A DNA stretch of 46,108 bases, from the NCBI GenBank assembly GCA_033557835.1, contig JAWQRO010000255.1, forward strand, positions 1 through 46,108, given 5' to 3'. A model generated the notes under the pieces. It was not told the DNA's origin, did no database searches, and saw nothing but the letters and a program-made list of their open reading frames with translations. Positions 1 to 10,225 of the stretch are shown here, in pieces; position 1 is the first letter of the stretch, and each line of letters begins with the position of its first letter. The DNA is from Helochares maculicollis (taxonomy: Eukaryota; Arthropoda; Insecta; Coleoptera; Hydrophilidae). The position numbers and the translations under genes are program-made.

Positions 1-304
1 ACACCTTGGACCAGTTTTTTGCCAGCAAAGACCAGAAGTTTTATGAGCGTGGGATCAATCTCCTGCCCGAAAGATGGCAAAAGGTATTGGACCAAAATGG
101 AGAATATATCATTTAATAAAATGTTTACACACTATAAAAAAATCGTGTTTCATTTTCACCAAAAAAAAAACCAATTACTTTCAAAACAACCAAATATCCT
201 GGTTACTAATTATGCCCCAAAATCCAAACAAAAAGCTATCGCTTATTATTTCTTATATTTACCACCCCTTTAAGTTTTGTAACTTAATTTTGAAACAGGC
301 TGTA
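1..304 (+). mobile_element. mariner element, 3' end (transposase C-terminus plus terminal repeat)
   Basis: The frame from position 3 to the stop at 114-116 encodes 37 residues typical of a mariner transposase C-terminus, including ERGINLLPERWQKVLD and a terminal GEYII. This is the last part of a DD34D transposase; the catalytic part lies left of the window. A short untranslated stretch follows, then a terminal inverted repeat running into CAGGCTG and a TA at 303-304, the expected mariner target dinucleotide. The last 100 bp (about 204-304) recur at 7470-7570 in reverse orientation and at 15374-15474, so this element shares its end with two non-autonomous copies. It lies in the intron before the NOL11-like exon. 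Whether the off-window part is intact cannot be judged. Confidence 0.85.
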
Positions 305-703
305 TTATGAGATATCAGAGACATGAGACTCTTTTTGAGTTGTTATTGTTGATTTTAATTCTAGAATACTGTTTGTTTTCATTAGTTGTAGAAGATTGTT
401 CTTTCGGAGTACGTTGAGGATTTGGGCTCAGAACATTTTTTTTTTGTAAGATTTGAGTGAGCCTTGTTTGCTGTAGCATGACTGGTCTCATTCCTCATGC
501 CTCTACAGGCATGTATTTAAAGGATTGTGTTATCTTCTAATGAGATATTGTCTGTTACCATAACACATATCTGGCTTACTCGACACTATCCCAAAATAAT
601 ATAATAAATATTCATAGAAACCTACTGTCCTTTTCAACAATTTTCAAAGTAATTTCAATAATTTAATGCATATCTTTCCTATCTTAAACCAATATCTTTG
701 CAG
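305..703 (+). other. intron sequence upstream of the NOL11-like exon
   Basis: AT-rich non-coding sequence between the mariner end and the acceptor TTTGCAG ending at 703. I see no other gene or repeat in it. Confidence 0.6.
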
Positions 704-1860
704 GGTCCGATAGAAAACTCTACTCCTATCCTCTACAAGATGAAACAACAATGACAATAATCCAAGAAAATACGATCCAACCGCCTGGGAACATCACAGC
801 AGTCATCGAGTCATTGTCTTGTAAATATTTTGTGACAATGACAGCCCTCAATGAACACTACATAGCTATGTATGGAGCTGACACCAGCGAAGAAGGAGCC
901 ACTCTAAACATTTATAATCTTCAGTTTAAAGTAACGCAAACGCGGCAGCCGTTTAAAATGTATAACAATGGGGCTCGTTTATGGCAGATCGAAGACAACA
1001 TCCTGCTGTGTGTAGGCCAAAATTTGGCAGTGGTTCCTTTCCATCTAGAAACAGAACAATTGGCGGCGCTAATCGGCAGTCATAAATCCAAAGCACGAAG
1101 TGAGCAAGACCCTGACATTTCAATTGTACAAAATATGCAAACGGTCGTTTGGGACGAAGAACAAAAAGACAACGAAATTGCAATTTCTAAAAAGCTTAAG
1201 AAAATGATTGATGATTTGTTAGTCCAGGGCTTGTCTCTAAACGCAGTTTGCGAAGACTTGGTTTCCCAACTGATAGAGAATGAGGACTTGGATGGGATTT
1301 CCGAGGCTATTGTCAATTTTAATAAAATGCCTGAAACTTGCCTTGTGAAGCTTATTAAGTTTGTCTTACGGGTCGGCAGTGAGCGATTTACGAAAACGTG
1401 TGTAGTTGAGGATATTCCAGAGAAGCTGCAACCGTTCGAAAGGTGTCTCTTGTTAGATTCACTTTTAACGATTCCTTTTACCGACACATTTTTAATACAA
1501 CAATTGCGCCAGGAATTAGATATCAATGACTGCTTGTTACTCTTGAGGTACATAGTCTACATGTTGCAAGAAGATAGCCACTCGTTAGCCAAGTTCGATG
1601 AAGTCGCTTCAGAACAGAAATTACTGGATTGGGGAAATATCATACTGGATGCTAACTATGTCAAATTATTGTTAGTTAAAGACGAAGGAATTCTAGATAT
1701 TATAAAAGAATTCAACATTTTAGCTAAGGAACACCTGCAAAATTTAAGTAGTGTTAATGTTGCGTTGCCTATAGTTGATGCTTTGAAAAACGGAAAATAC
1801 AAGAATAATGTTCAGAATGTACGAACAGCTTACTCGATATCAACAATAAAATTATTATAA
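704..1860 (+). CDS. NOL11: NOL11-like nucleolar protein, 3'-terminal exon
   Basis: Exon opens after the acceptor TTTGCAG (ends 703) with two bases of a split codon, then reads SDRKLYSYPLQDETTM and on to a TAA at 1858-1860, so the true start is off-window and the ATG at 751 is internal. NOL11 is a nucleolar t-UTP/small-subunit processome factor needed for rDNA transcription and early 18S rRNA processing. The first part looks like the end of a beta-propeller (ALNEHYIAMYG; NILLCVGQNLAVVPFHLE). The helical C-terminal part, with a DWGNIILDANYVKLLL segment and an ending TAYSISTIKLL, resembles the NOL11 C-terminal domain, which ends in a similar YSIEVLEL-like motif. A polyadenylation signal AATAAA is at 1973-1978. 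The family call rests on motif recall, with no search; another WD-repeat ribosome biogenesis factor is possible. Confidence 0.62.
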
Positions 1861-2329
1861 ATGAAACAGATTATTATTTCTATCGCTGTCTATCTCTCTC
1901 ATATTTATAATCGAATGTATATGTATATCGAAATTTTGACAATTAAACAGACAAAAATAAGCAAATTGATGGAATAAATAGAAAGAATGTATTAATATTA
2001 TTTTTGTGAATTTTCTGATTTTTTAACACGTATGTACATTGTAATTTTTGTTATTTAGTTGTTCCTACTACACCTTGGAATAATATCTAAAAGAACAAGA
2101 TTCACACAGAATTAAAATCCCCCTGGAAAAATTTAATAACCAATTTAACCCAATAAACACATTATTTATTTGGAAAGTGATACTGAACTCCAAACTTAAT
2201 AAAGGCGACCGTCTCGAAAGGAGCTTATCAAATTATCCTGTAATCGATTAACATAGTTTGCTCGGGTGTAATCACCGGAAAGGTAGCTATCATCATAAAT
2301 TGATTTTAAAACAGAATTCCCGCCATTCG
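1861..2329. other. 3' UTR and intergenic spacer
   Basis: Contains the likely NOL11 polyadenylation signal at 1973-1978, then AT-rich sequence. The short open frames here lack coding character. Confidence 0.5.
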
Positions 2330-2436
2330 TGACGTCACGTTTGTCCTTGAGAATAAAGAGGATAGGCGATAGTCCACTATAAATGGGCATTAACAATGTG
2401 TTTACCGTTTTTTAATCAACATTTCCAAAACCAACT
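2329..2436 (+). promoter_or_regulatory. compact promoter: palindromic CRE and TATA box
   Basis: GTGACGTCAC at 2329-2338 is a perfect 10-bp palindrome containing the full cAMP-response element TGACGTCA. A TATA box TATAAAT follows at 2378-2384, about 40 bp downstream, and the first ATG of the next plus-strand frame is at 2437. Spacing fits a start site near 2405-2415. Direct from sequence; factor binding is inferred. Confidence 0.5.
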
Positions 2437-2661
2437 ATGTCCAAGAGGTGTGAGAAAGAAACGAAAAGACATTTAAATAAAAGTGGTGGCAATAAGAGCG
2501 TGAGTATCGCCGAAACCGGAGTTTCTTCCACGGCCAACGTTGTGATCGGCGAGTCGAACGTCAAAAAATGGAAGGCCTTGAAATTCGTCTTGGGCTGCAA
2601 AACCGACGAAGAATTCGCCACAATTTTGTTGGATCTGGCCACTGAACATGTGAAATGGCAA
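2437..2661 (+). CDS. probable first coding exon of the plus-strand zinc-finger gene
   Basis: The frame begins at ATG 2437, just downstream of a CRE and TATA box, with MSKRCEKETKRHLNKSGG, a basic then serine/threonine-rich stretch, followed by a hydrophobic and acidic helical segment KKWKALKFVLG...EEFATILLDLATEHV. I do not recognise the domain; it is not a ZAD. The frame runs on to a stop at 2689-2691, but two phase-0 donors are possible: after 2649 (GTGAAA) or after 2661 (GTTTCA). Either joins in frame to the zinc-finger exon at 3386. Both donors are weak, so linkage to that gene is inferred from position, strand and phase only. Confidence 0.45.
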
Positions 2662-2699
2662 GTTTCATTGGATCTAACTTTAATTTCTTGAATATTTTG

Positions 2700-3334
2700 A
2701 AGTTTTTATGTACAAAAGCACGGCTGACATTTTGTTTGGAGGGCGGAGTTTCGTTGACAGATCAATAATAACACCACGTGGGTTTGTTTTGAACTGAATC
2801 GGGCGCTATTCAAACTATATATATACCAAAGTCTACAAAATAATCATATTTTCCACAACATATAGTCATTTAATTGCTGTTCAGAAGTGATGCTGTTTGG
2901 AATTGTAGAGATTTTAATTAATAAAATCTTACCAAGTCACGAAGTCAATGAAATTTATAAAATTTAACCCATTTAAATACATATGCTTGTTTCTATAATA
3001 CATAAAATATATAAAGGCACATAATGTCATAAAAACAGAATTTAAATCAAAACGAATATTACTCTACAAAATTTTTATTCTTATTACGAAAGTACAAGTG
3101 CACAGTTATGAAGCAAATTATAAAAATCTGGAGTGTCTCCACTCAACATTACCGTATAAATATATGTACGACATAAAAGTACCTGCAATTAATAATAATA
3201 AAACTACAAAAACTTACATGGGTGTCAACACTAAAAGCTAAAAATTTAATAATCATAAACATAATTAACACTAATATCAATACATTAATGTATTCATAAT
3301 GAATATTCAATTTATTTTCAGTACACACACACAA

Positions 3335-3365
<31 letters not shown>

Positions 3366-3385
3366 AAGATAATACTTGATTTTAG
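2700..3385 (+). other. presumed intron, no missing finger found
   Basis: AT-rich and without any Cys-x2-Cys coding stretch on the plus strand. It holds a TA/TG dinucleotide tract at about 3337-3365, only about 20 bp before the acceptor at 3381-3385. GTTGACAGATC and CACGTG motifs occur near 2750-2780. Confidence 0.5.
3337..3365. repeat. (TA)n microsatellite
   Basis: Alternating TA with one TG interruption, directly upstream of a splice acceptor. Seen directly. Confidence 0.9.
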
Positions 3386-4018
3386 GCATTTGCTGGATCC
3401 AACACATTAGCTATCCATCAAAGAATTCATACAGGGGAAAAACCCTACTGTTGCACAATATGTGGAAAATCTTTCAGTCGTCATGAAACTTTGATCATCC
3501 ACACAAGATCTCACACAGGTCATAAACCACACATTTGTGATATATGTAAGAAAGGATTTACTTCCTCGGGACATCTCTCAGGGCATATGCGTACACATAC
3601 TGGTGAAAAACCACATGCTTGTACAGTATGTGGTAAAAGGTAAGGTTTTAATATTGACATCTACCTTATTGATTATTAAATGCAATCATTTTGCAGATTT
3701 GCAGGTTCTAGTAGTCTTCGAGTGCACATGAGAAGTCATTCAGGGGAGAAGCCATATGTTTGTAAATTTTGCGGAAGAGGCTTTGTTCAAGCTGGTACCT
3801 TAACCCAACATATTTCAACCCACCATCCTACAGTTGATAAACTGAGTAAAATTGAAACTGTTCAAGTGGCTGACCTTATGTGAGTAATTATTAAAATTGA
3901 AATTATTGGTATTAATGTAATGTATATATTTAATGTAAAAGATTTTTACTTACCGTTTTCTTTCAGAACTGGTGAAACTGTTCACACTCTCCAAGTACAA
4001 GCAATCACAACAATTTAA
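3386..4018 (+). CDS. C2H2 zinc-finger protein, 3' exons
   Basis: Three exons read as one frame: 3386-3639, 3697-3879 and 3967-4018 (TAA at 4016-4018), with acceptors TTTTAG, TTTGCAG and TTTCAG and donors GTAAGG and GTGAGT. The protein is a run of Krüppel-type fingers joined by HTGEKP-like linkers: a half finger (AFAGSNTLAIHQRIH), then four complete C2H2 units starting CCTICGKSF, ICDICKKGF, ACTVCGKRF and VCKFCGRGF, and a short tail ending VQAITTI. Such proteins are nuclear sequence-specific DNA binders. The first exon starts in the middle of a canonical finger (CGK|AF), so an upstream exon should supply Cys-x2-Cys, yet none is visible after 1860. The gene converges on the minus-strand ZAD gene; its likely AATAAA is at 4165-4170. 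Confidence 0.82.
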
Positions 4019-4344
4019 TTTTAATTTTCAACAATATTATGCATTTTGAAATAGCTACACAATTTAGTTTTAATATTATTATGTAAAATATTGTTTTCAA
4101 TTAAAACAATTTATTGTAAATATATGATAACTATTTTGATTTTAATATAAACTGATCATTAACCAATAAATTAATAATTCTAAAAATAATATATTAGGAG
4201 GGAATTTGGAATAATAAAATAATTTTGTAGAAAATATATAATTGTGGTAAAACTTTCATAAACATCGTTAATAGGAATTTCAAATGTCAAAACATTGTTT
4301 TAAAAATGTATTTGATATTCAGTTGATAATATTTATAAAAGTCA
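4019..4344. other. convergent 3' ends with overlapping polyadenylation signals
   Basis: AT-rich spacer between two converging stop codons. AATAAA on the plus strand at 4165-4170 lies beyond a minus-strand AATAAA (plus-strand TTTATT, about 4110-4115), so the two 3' UTRs may overlap by some tens of bases. Confidence 0.45.
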
Positions 4345-7300
4345 TCACTTAGAATCATGTTGTTTCATGTGATTCTTTAAATGATGTTTTCGCCTGAAAT
4401 TTACATTACATAGTATACATTTGAATGGTTTTTCTCCAGTGTGCTGCATTAAATGAATTTTTAAAGTACTATGGTGCCCGAATACTGTTGAGCATATGTT
4501 ACATCTGAAAACCACAAGAAAAATATTAACAAAACATTCATTTTCAATAAATTCAAATAATCTTGCCTATATTTTTTGATTTGTAAATGCCTCCTTATGT
4601 GTTCACTCAAATGACTAGAAGTCTTGAAGCCACGCCCACAATTAACATAACTACATTTATAAGGTCTTTCTTCAGTGTGGGTGCGTATATGAACTGTCAG
4701 GTCGCCACCTTTATTTGTACTATATCCACAATAGGAACAAACAAATTTTTTTTCCTTGCTATGAATCATTTTGTGTAAATGGAGACGATTTGGAGTTTTA
4801 AAACTTTTACCACAGACAGGACAAATATATGGCTTCTGTATTGAATGTATACCCATTTTATGCATTTTGAGTGATGATTTACTGCTAAGCATTTTGCCGC
4901 ATAATTCACAACTATGCACATAATTTGGATGGATTGGAAGGTGGGCATTATACGCAGCGTCTGTGCTAAAGAAAGCTTTACACGTCCTGCATCTAATCCT
5001 TTTTATTGCATGGTGAACTGAGTGCTTGTTCAACAACTCTCGAGATTCAAATGATTCTTCACACATTGGACAAGCAAAGACTTCTTTGGTAACTTCTTTG
5101 TTTAAGAATTCATCCCAAAAAAATTCCTTTCCGTGTCCTGCATCTCTATCATGCAATAACAATTCTAATTCACTATCAAATGCTTCATTGCACTTCGAGC
5201 ACTTCCATGATTCAACTTTCTCTATAGGATGAAATTTGGTCATATGGTCATCAAGCTCTTCATGCGAGTCAAAAGTCATACCACAAACATCACAAAATAT
5301 GTATTGAGAAAATATTTTTGGATCGGTTTCACTTTCTACAAGCAAAGCATGCTTCAAAAAATGCAAAGATAAAGTCAAATCATTCTCAAATGTCCTATCA
5401 CATATGTTACATAATTTTGAACCCTCACATTTATCAGTTTGCTTGCCAGACTTATCTGTATCTGCTAAATCTTTTTCGATGACATCCGCACAAATGTGAG
5501 AATCTAAACCTGATTTAATATCAAAACGAAAATTGCATATTGGGCAAATTTCCACATCAATACCAACCATTTCATTGTTAGATTCATCACCATTATGCAA
5601 ATATATACTACAATCTGTTTTTTGAACATCACTAACTCTCATCACAATGCCGTCTTCTATGAGTTCTTTCCTTTGCACTACCAATTCTAAAGTTTCAAGA
5701 GGAATTACACCTGCCTGGTGTTTATATTCTTCTACTTGTGCAAAAAGAAACCGATCAGTTAAGGTTTTGTCTGATTCATGCTGTATGGAGTGCTTGCTTA
5801 GCAAATAAAATGTATCAAAAGTTTCACTACACAAAAAACAAAAATATTTATATTTTTCTTGGTTATCTAGTTTTAAATCTTGTTCAAATGAAGGATTGTT
5901 CACGAAGCTTTTTAAGCGTTGTTCAACACTAAGGCACTGCTCTTTAAATATGTAGAAAATCTGCAGCTGATTCAAGCAGTGACTGCAGAGTGTTTCTGGC
6001 AAACCATCGTTAGCTTGAACCTAAAACAAAAATACATTAGCTTGTCGTTACCAACTATTGTCACTTTGATTGCACATCTACTAACATTTTATTCAAAATT
6101 TAAGAGGCATTAAAAATTCCCCGTAATAACAACAAAGATTTACACTTTAAAAAGGGTGGCAATTTGGCAAACATTTAATTTTATTAAGCTATCAACTAAA
6201 GACCTGACAATTTATATTGCTGATGCGTAGTCATAAAATTTTATAGGCTCAATGAAAAAAACAACATGTGCAGTTCTACACGCAAAATATGTGTATGGAC
6301 TTTGTTATCTTAGACAAGTAATTAAAATTATTTCTAAGTAAAATCATTAGGCTCATTTTTCATGTTACTGATCGTAACTACAGTTCGAATAATCAGGCAT
6401 ACGCAGCAAATTTTCAGCTGATGAACAATGTTTGGGACATTAATAAAGAAATGCTATATATGAGCTGCATGCACTGAATCTGGTTTCTTATGCTACTTGA
6501 GCTAGCAAATCATTTACCATCTTTTTTAAAATAAATTATTGAATAATAAGAAGTCAAAACAAATAAATCATTACATACCAGTATGGCCATATGCTTTGTT
6601 TTTCTTTATATTGTTAATAAAATTGTAACAACAATACTGGTGCTACACAGGATCATATAATATAATGATTGCTAAATTATCAAAACATTGAAGGCAATCA
6701 TTTTTTGTTTTAAAATCCATAATTGCATTAACCTATGTGTGTCCAGATGACCTACAGGTGCTGATGTTTACTTTTGCAGCTTGTTTATTCTTTATAGGGA
6801 TAAACGATAAAGTTTTTAATAAATTATACCGTCTAATCAATCTTTTATTTGTTAATTTATATAATAATAACATTCTTCTCGATTCGTTTAAGTGTACTGT
6901 TTATTTAATGTGTTGAAGAACAAAGAAATTGATAAAGAAAGTATTGCATTACTTGAACCTGCTGAGATTTCAGATGAAAATTCAGCAAATGAAAATGAGG
7001 GAGATCTTATAGACTATCCAAGTAGACTTTATAAAAAATTAAAACCCTGAGGTAGTCCTGTAAATAAACCGAAAAAAAAACATTTAGGAAACACCATTTT
7101 AGTTGGATGTGGCAATTTAGAGTCCTTAAAGGTAATTTTTCATATTGCAAAGTAGTCTTCTTATCAAGATTTAAGACCCATTCAAATATTCAAGAAAATT
7201 ATTGATGAAATTATTCAACTATTTATGGACAAAACACATGTGTTTAAAAAAGACATAAGGATATAAATCTATTGTATGGCGAGTTAAAAGTTTCATTTTG

Positions 7301-10225
7301 AAATAGTGTCTCATTATATCACAGCCCCTTCCAAACAATGTTATTACATATTGACGATGACACCATAATAAGTTAAGATGATAAAATTACATTCTCTAAA
7401 AACTTAATTATTGAAATGGTTCATGACTCTGTATGGATATTATTTAAATATTGACAATAGTATGATATATACAGCCTGTTTCAAAATTAAGTTACAAAAC
7501 TTAAAGGGGTGGTAGATATAAGAAATAATAAGCGATATGTTATTTTTGCATTTTGGTGCATAATTATAACCAATATATTAATTACATATGCAACCACTGT
7601 TGGAATTCCCTATGACGTCGTCGGATGAACACAGACGAATTTTATCGGTATTTCAAAGAATCACCTTATTGTTTACGCTTAAAGCATCTGGATTCGAGAC
7701 TAACGAAATAATAATAAAAATACCCTTGTTGAAAAAAGTTAACAACCCAATAAATTTAAACCGGAGAGAAAAAACAAGCGCCACATGTTTGGTCGCATTG
7801 TATTCATTTCAATTTGTTTTTAACTCATTATTTACAATTAAGTAAGTTAGCTACACTTTTCTTTATGCCTTATGCAAAGAAAAACATATTTACTAATATG
7901 CAAATCATCAGAACTTACTAAGCACAAAACAAAAAAAAACAATTTTATTGTAAGCAAGGTGATAAAAATGAAAGCGGATGCTCATCGAAAAACGTAAAGC
8001 GCAATAAATTTACAACCACATACGCAAGAGAAGCGGTGCATGTTTTTTTGTCGTCGCAATAACATGAATTTGTACTATTAATTGTGATAGTCCATCGTAT
8101 TTAAGTAGCCATCGAATTTTAACAATAAAGAATGTCGACAATTAAGTCATTGTTTAGTTTGCGATGAATGATGTAACCACCCTTCTTGCAGCGGGAATAT
8201 AATGCGATATTCTTTCGAGGTCACGTTCGATCTCCAGTTCAAAAAACAATAAAATTTTACTTAAACGGTTGTTTATGTTTTTTCTGCTTTTATGATATTA
8301 GGAAGGTTTTGTTATGGTGAAATAACTTCATCTCATGATTATGACGGATCTAACGCTTTGTTTTGATTGTGATGCTGGTATTTTTATATAGATAATGGTG
8401 ACATTAGTTTGTGATGTCTGATGTAATCGTCGTTCTTGCGGTGGAAGATAGTAATACAAAGTGATCTTTTCTCGAGGTCACGTTCTGTTTTAAATGATTC
8501 GAAAAAACGCGAAGCTATAAAATTCGACTTTGATGGTTGCTTATGTTCTTTTTCTGTTTCTCTTTGCTAAGGACGGTTTTGCGTACATGAAAAAAATCGA
8601 GGTTTTGAAGGATCTAGCGACACGTTTGATTGTGACGTTATTGTTATAGCAATAATGGTGCCGTTGTGCCTGCATAATATTCTTTAACGCAGCATGGTTA
8701 TCGGCATCATTTTAATTATGCCAGGAGTCCCAAACTAGCCAAATTTTCACCATTTTTATTTATACTTAGAAGATACCAGGTCATGGTCACATTGGTGTTC
8801 TTAATGTGTGGGTTAAGTATTGGAAATTAATTCTGCAACACCTTTTATATATATTTTATGTGTGTGTTATTATTTTATTTTTTTATATGATACAATGAAA
8901 CAAATTTTATGATTGATATGTACACAATTTAGAAAAAAATATATTTTCAGTACATAAATTATGCAAGTTTTAGACAGATTTTAGTAACTTTCTCAACATT
9001 CCAGTTTTACGCAACACTCATAATTCAGTGTCAGCTATTCTTTCAGTTGGATAATTTACTTTACCAAAGTTATTATACCATATATCAAAAATCTTTTACA
9101 TTCAGTGTATTGTTGTTATTAATGAAGTTGCGACATAGGTAAAAATCAATCGCGTTATGTAGTGATATAGAGTAGGGTTTAAATTTTGCATTAAATTTAT
9201 TTTACTCTCACTTTATTTAATAGTTACTGCTTAATTATAGATCTTCTAACGTCAATTTCAAAGGTTAAGCTGAATAGCCTAGGATAAATTTTTTGTAAAA
9301 CTGATGGAAGTATCTATTAGTTTCCAGCAATAATAAATGATTAATTTAGCACCTCATAAAAGTTTGATAACATATAATTAGCTACAACAGGATTCTTTGA
9401 AAGATGTAATACAATAGCTAATCTGCTAAATTGCTCCCCAGTTTTCATTTATAATTGATTCGCAAAAAAATTTTTATAAGCTACACATGTTACTTGACAT
9501 CTTTACTACCTACTTGGGTGGTTTGTTCTTTATAATTTGATAACAGATAACAGTCCGCAAAGAATACGATATGTGTACTGTATATAGTATGATCATATGA
9601 TAAAGGATAATTTGCATATAAATTAAATGAAATATGTAATAATTATAATACTGTTATTTCATATTTGAAATATAATATTAAAAATGAACTTATTTTTTTT
9701 ATTGCAATTCCAAGTTCTTGGCATACTTATGTGATCATGGCCTTTAAATATAAAGGTAAATATGATTCATTAACATTTTCAACATATTTGCTTTAAAAGC
9801 ATCATAATATATCACTTTTTCAAAAGTTAGCATAAGAAACTCAAGCATAATGTGTTAACAAAGCAAACACAAATTATTGTAATTGTAATCTCCAAAGATT
9901 TCATATGAGGCTCTTAGCAAAATTTAAAGAGCGAATCGTGCCCTTTTATCCTTATTCTATAAGAAAATATATTGTACAAGCAGAGCCTCCAAAGGTACTA
10001 GTAATCATCCAACAATAAATCATGTTCTTATATGTCTATAATTGTTGCCAAATTAAATGAACTCACCTTCATGTTCGTAATGCTAGTAAGCATATTACCT
10101 AGCTCGGTGGTCTTATTATCATCAATCAAAGAGTGTTCCGAGGTCACTTCATCATCTAGCAACGACATGCATGTTCTACATAACCTCTGCATGTCCCTCG
10201 GTAATTCTATCATAACCTCGGTCAT
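4345..10225 (-). CDS. ZAD-C2H2 zinc-finger transcription factor, complete
   Basis: Three coding exons on the minus strand: 10225-10067, 6020-4567 and 4504-4345 (TGA), 590 residues. Exon 1 gives C16 and C19 (LCRTCM) and exon 2 opens with C65 and C68 (LCSHC), the four ligands of a zinc-finger-associated domain used by arthropods for dimerisation. About 13 C2H2 fingers follow, some degenerate early on; the late ones have the cleanest spacing (ICPVCGKSF, VCSYCGYST, CSYVNCGRGF, CNICSTVF, CILCNVNF). Expected role: nuclear DNA-binding regulator. Exon 1 uses donor GTGAGT and exon 2 acceptor GTTTTAG. The last intron has a GC donor (ATAG|GCAAGA) with acceptor TTTTCAG; splicing it rebuilds the finger KKYR|CNICSTVF, whereas reading through loses two fingers. 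Intron 1 is 4.05 kb and carries a mariner-like insertion. Orthologue unknown. Confidence 0.88.
4505..4566 (-). other. GC-AG intron of the ZAD zinc-finger gene
   Basis: Minus-strand donor ATAG|GCAAGA (GC at 4566-4565) and acceptor TTTTCAG|A (ends 4505), 62 bp. No GT donor restores the frame as well. Splicing continues a finger with correct Cys spacing, a direct coding argument for use of the rare donor class. Confidence 0.8.
6021..7469 (-). other. ZAD gene intron 1, distal part
   Basis: AT-rich intron. Around 6900-7260 on the plus strand a broken coding-like stretch (acidic ESIALLEPAEISDENSAN, then a stop, then HLGNTILVG) faintly recalls the N-terminal part of a piggyBac-like transposase; I regard this as weak. 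Confidence 0.35.
7470..8847 (-). mobile_element. non-autonomous mariner-like element, copy 1 (1.38 kb)
   Basis: Bounded by TA at each end. The left end CAGCCTGTTTCAAAATTAAG and the right end, read inward, GAAAGGTGTTGCAGAATTAA match at about three quarters of positions over 30 bp. The left 100 bp matches the 3' end of the transposase-bearing mariner at 1-304. Copy 2 at 14050-15474 is homologous along its length in inverse orientation. The interior has no recognisable transposase; it contains a tandem unit of roughly 245 bp (about 8155 and again about 8405, each with CTTGC(A/G)G(C/T)GG and a GGTTG(C/T)TTATGTT segment). Lies in ZAD gene intron 1. Orientation is given so that the end shared with the mariner at 1-304 is 3'. 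Confidence 0.75.
8848..10066 (-). other. ZAD gene intron 1, proximal part with dispersed repeat
   Basis: Non-coding. About 8925-9580 has stretches alignable to 22475-22800, for example CTTGGGTGG(T/C)TTGTT following ATCTTTAC(T/C)A. No gene seen. Confidence 0.4.
8925..9580 (+). repeat. diverged dispersed repeat, copy 1
   Basis: Shares several collinear blocks with 22475-22800: TAGAAAAA...ATATATTTT, TGCAAGTTTTA, ATTTTAGTAA and the block around CTTGGGTGG. Same orientation; family unknown. Confidence 0.4.

Noticed and set aside
1080..1553. 157-codon frame on the minus strand
   Set aside because: Antisense shadow of the NOL11-like exon; low-complexity Ser-rich composition and no motif.
7588..7845. 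85-codon frame at the start of mariner-like copy 1
   Set aside because: The homologous part of copy 2 does not keep the frame, so coding is not supported.
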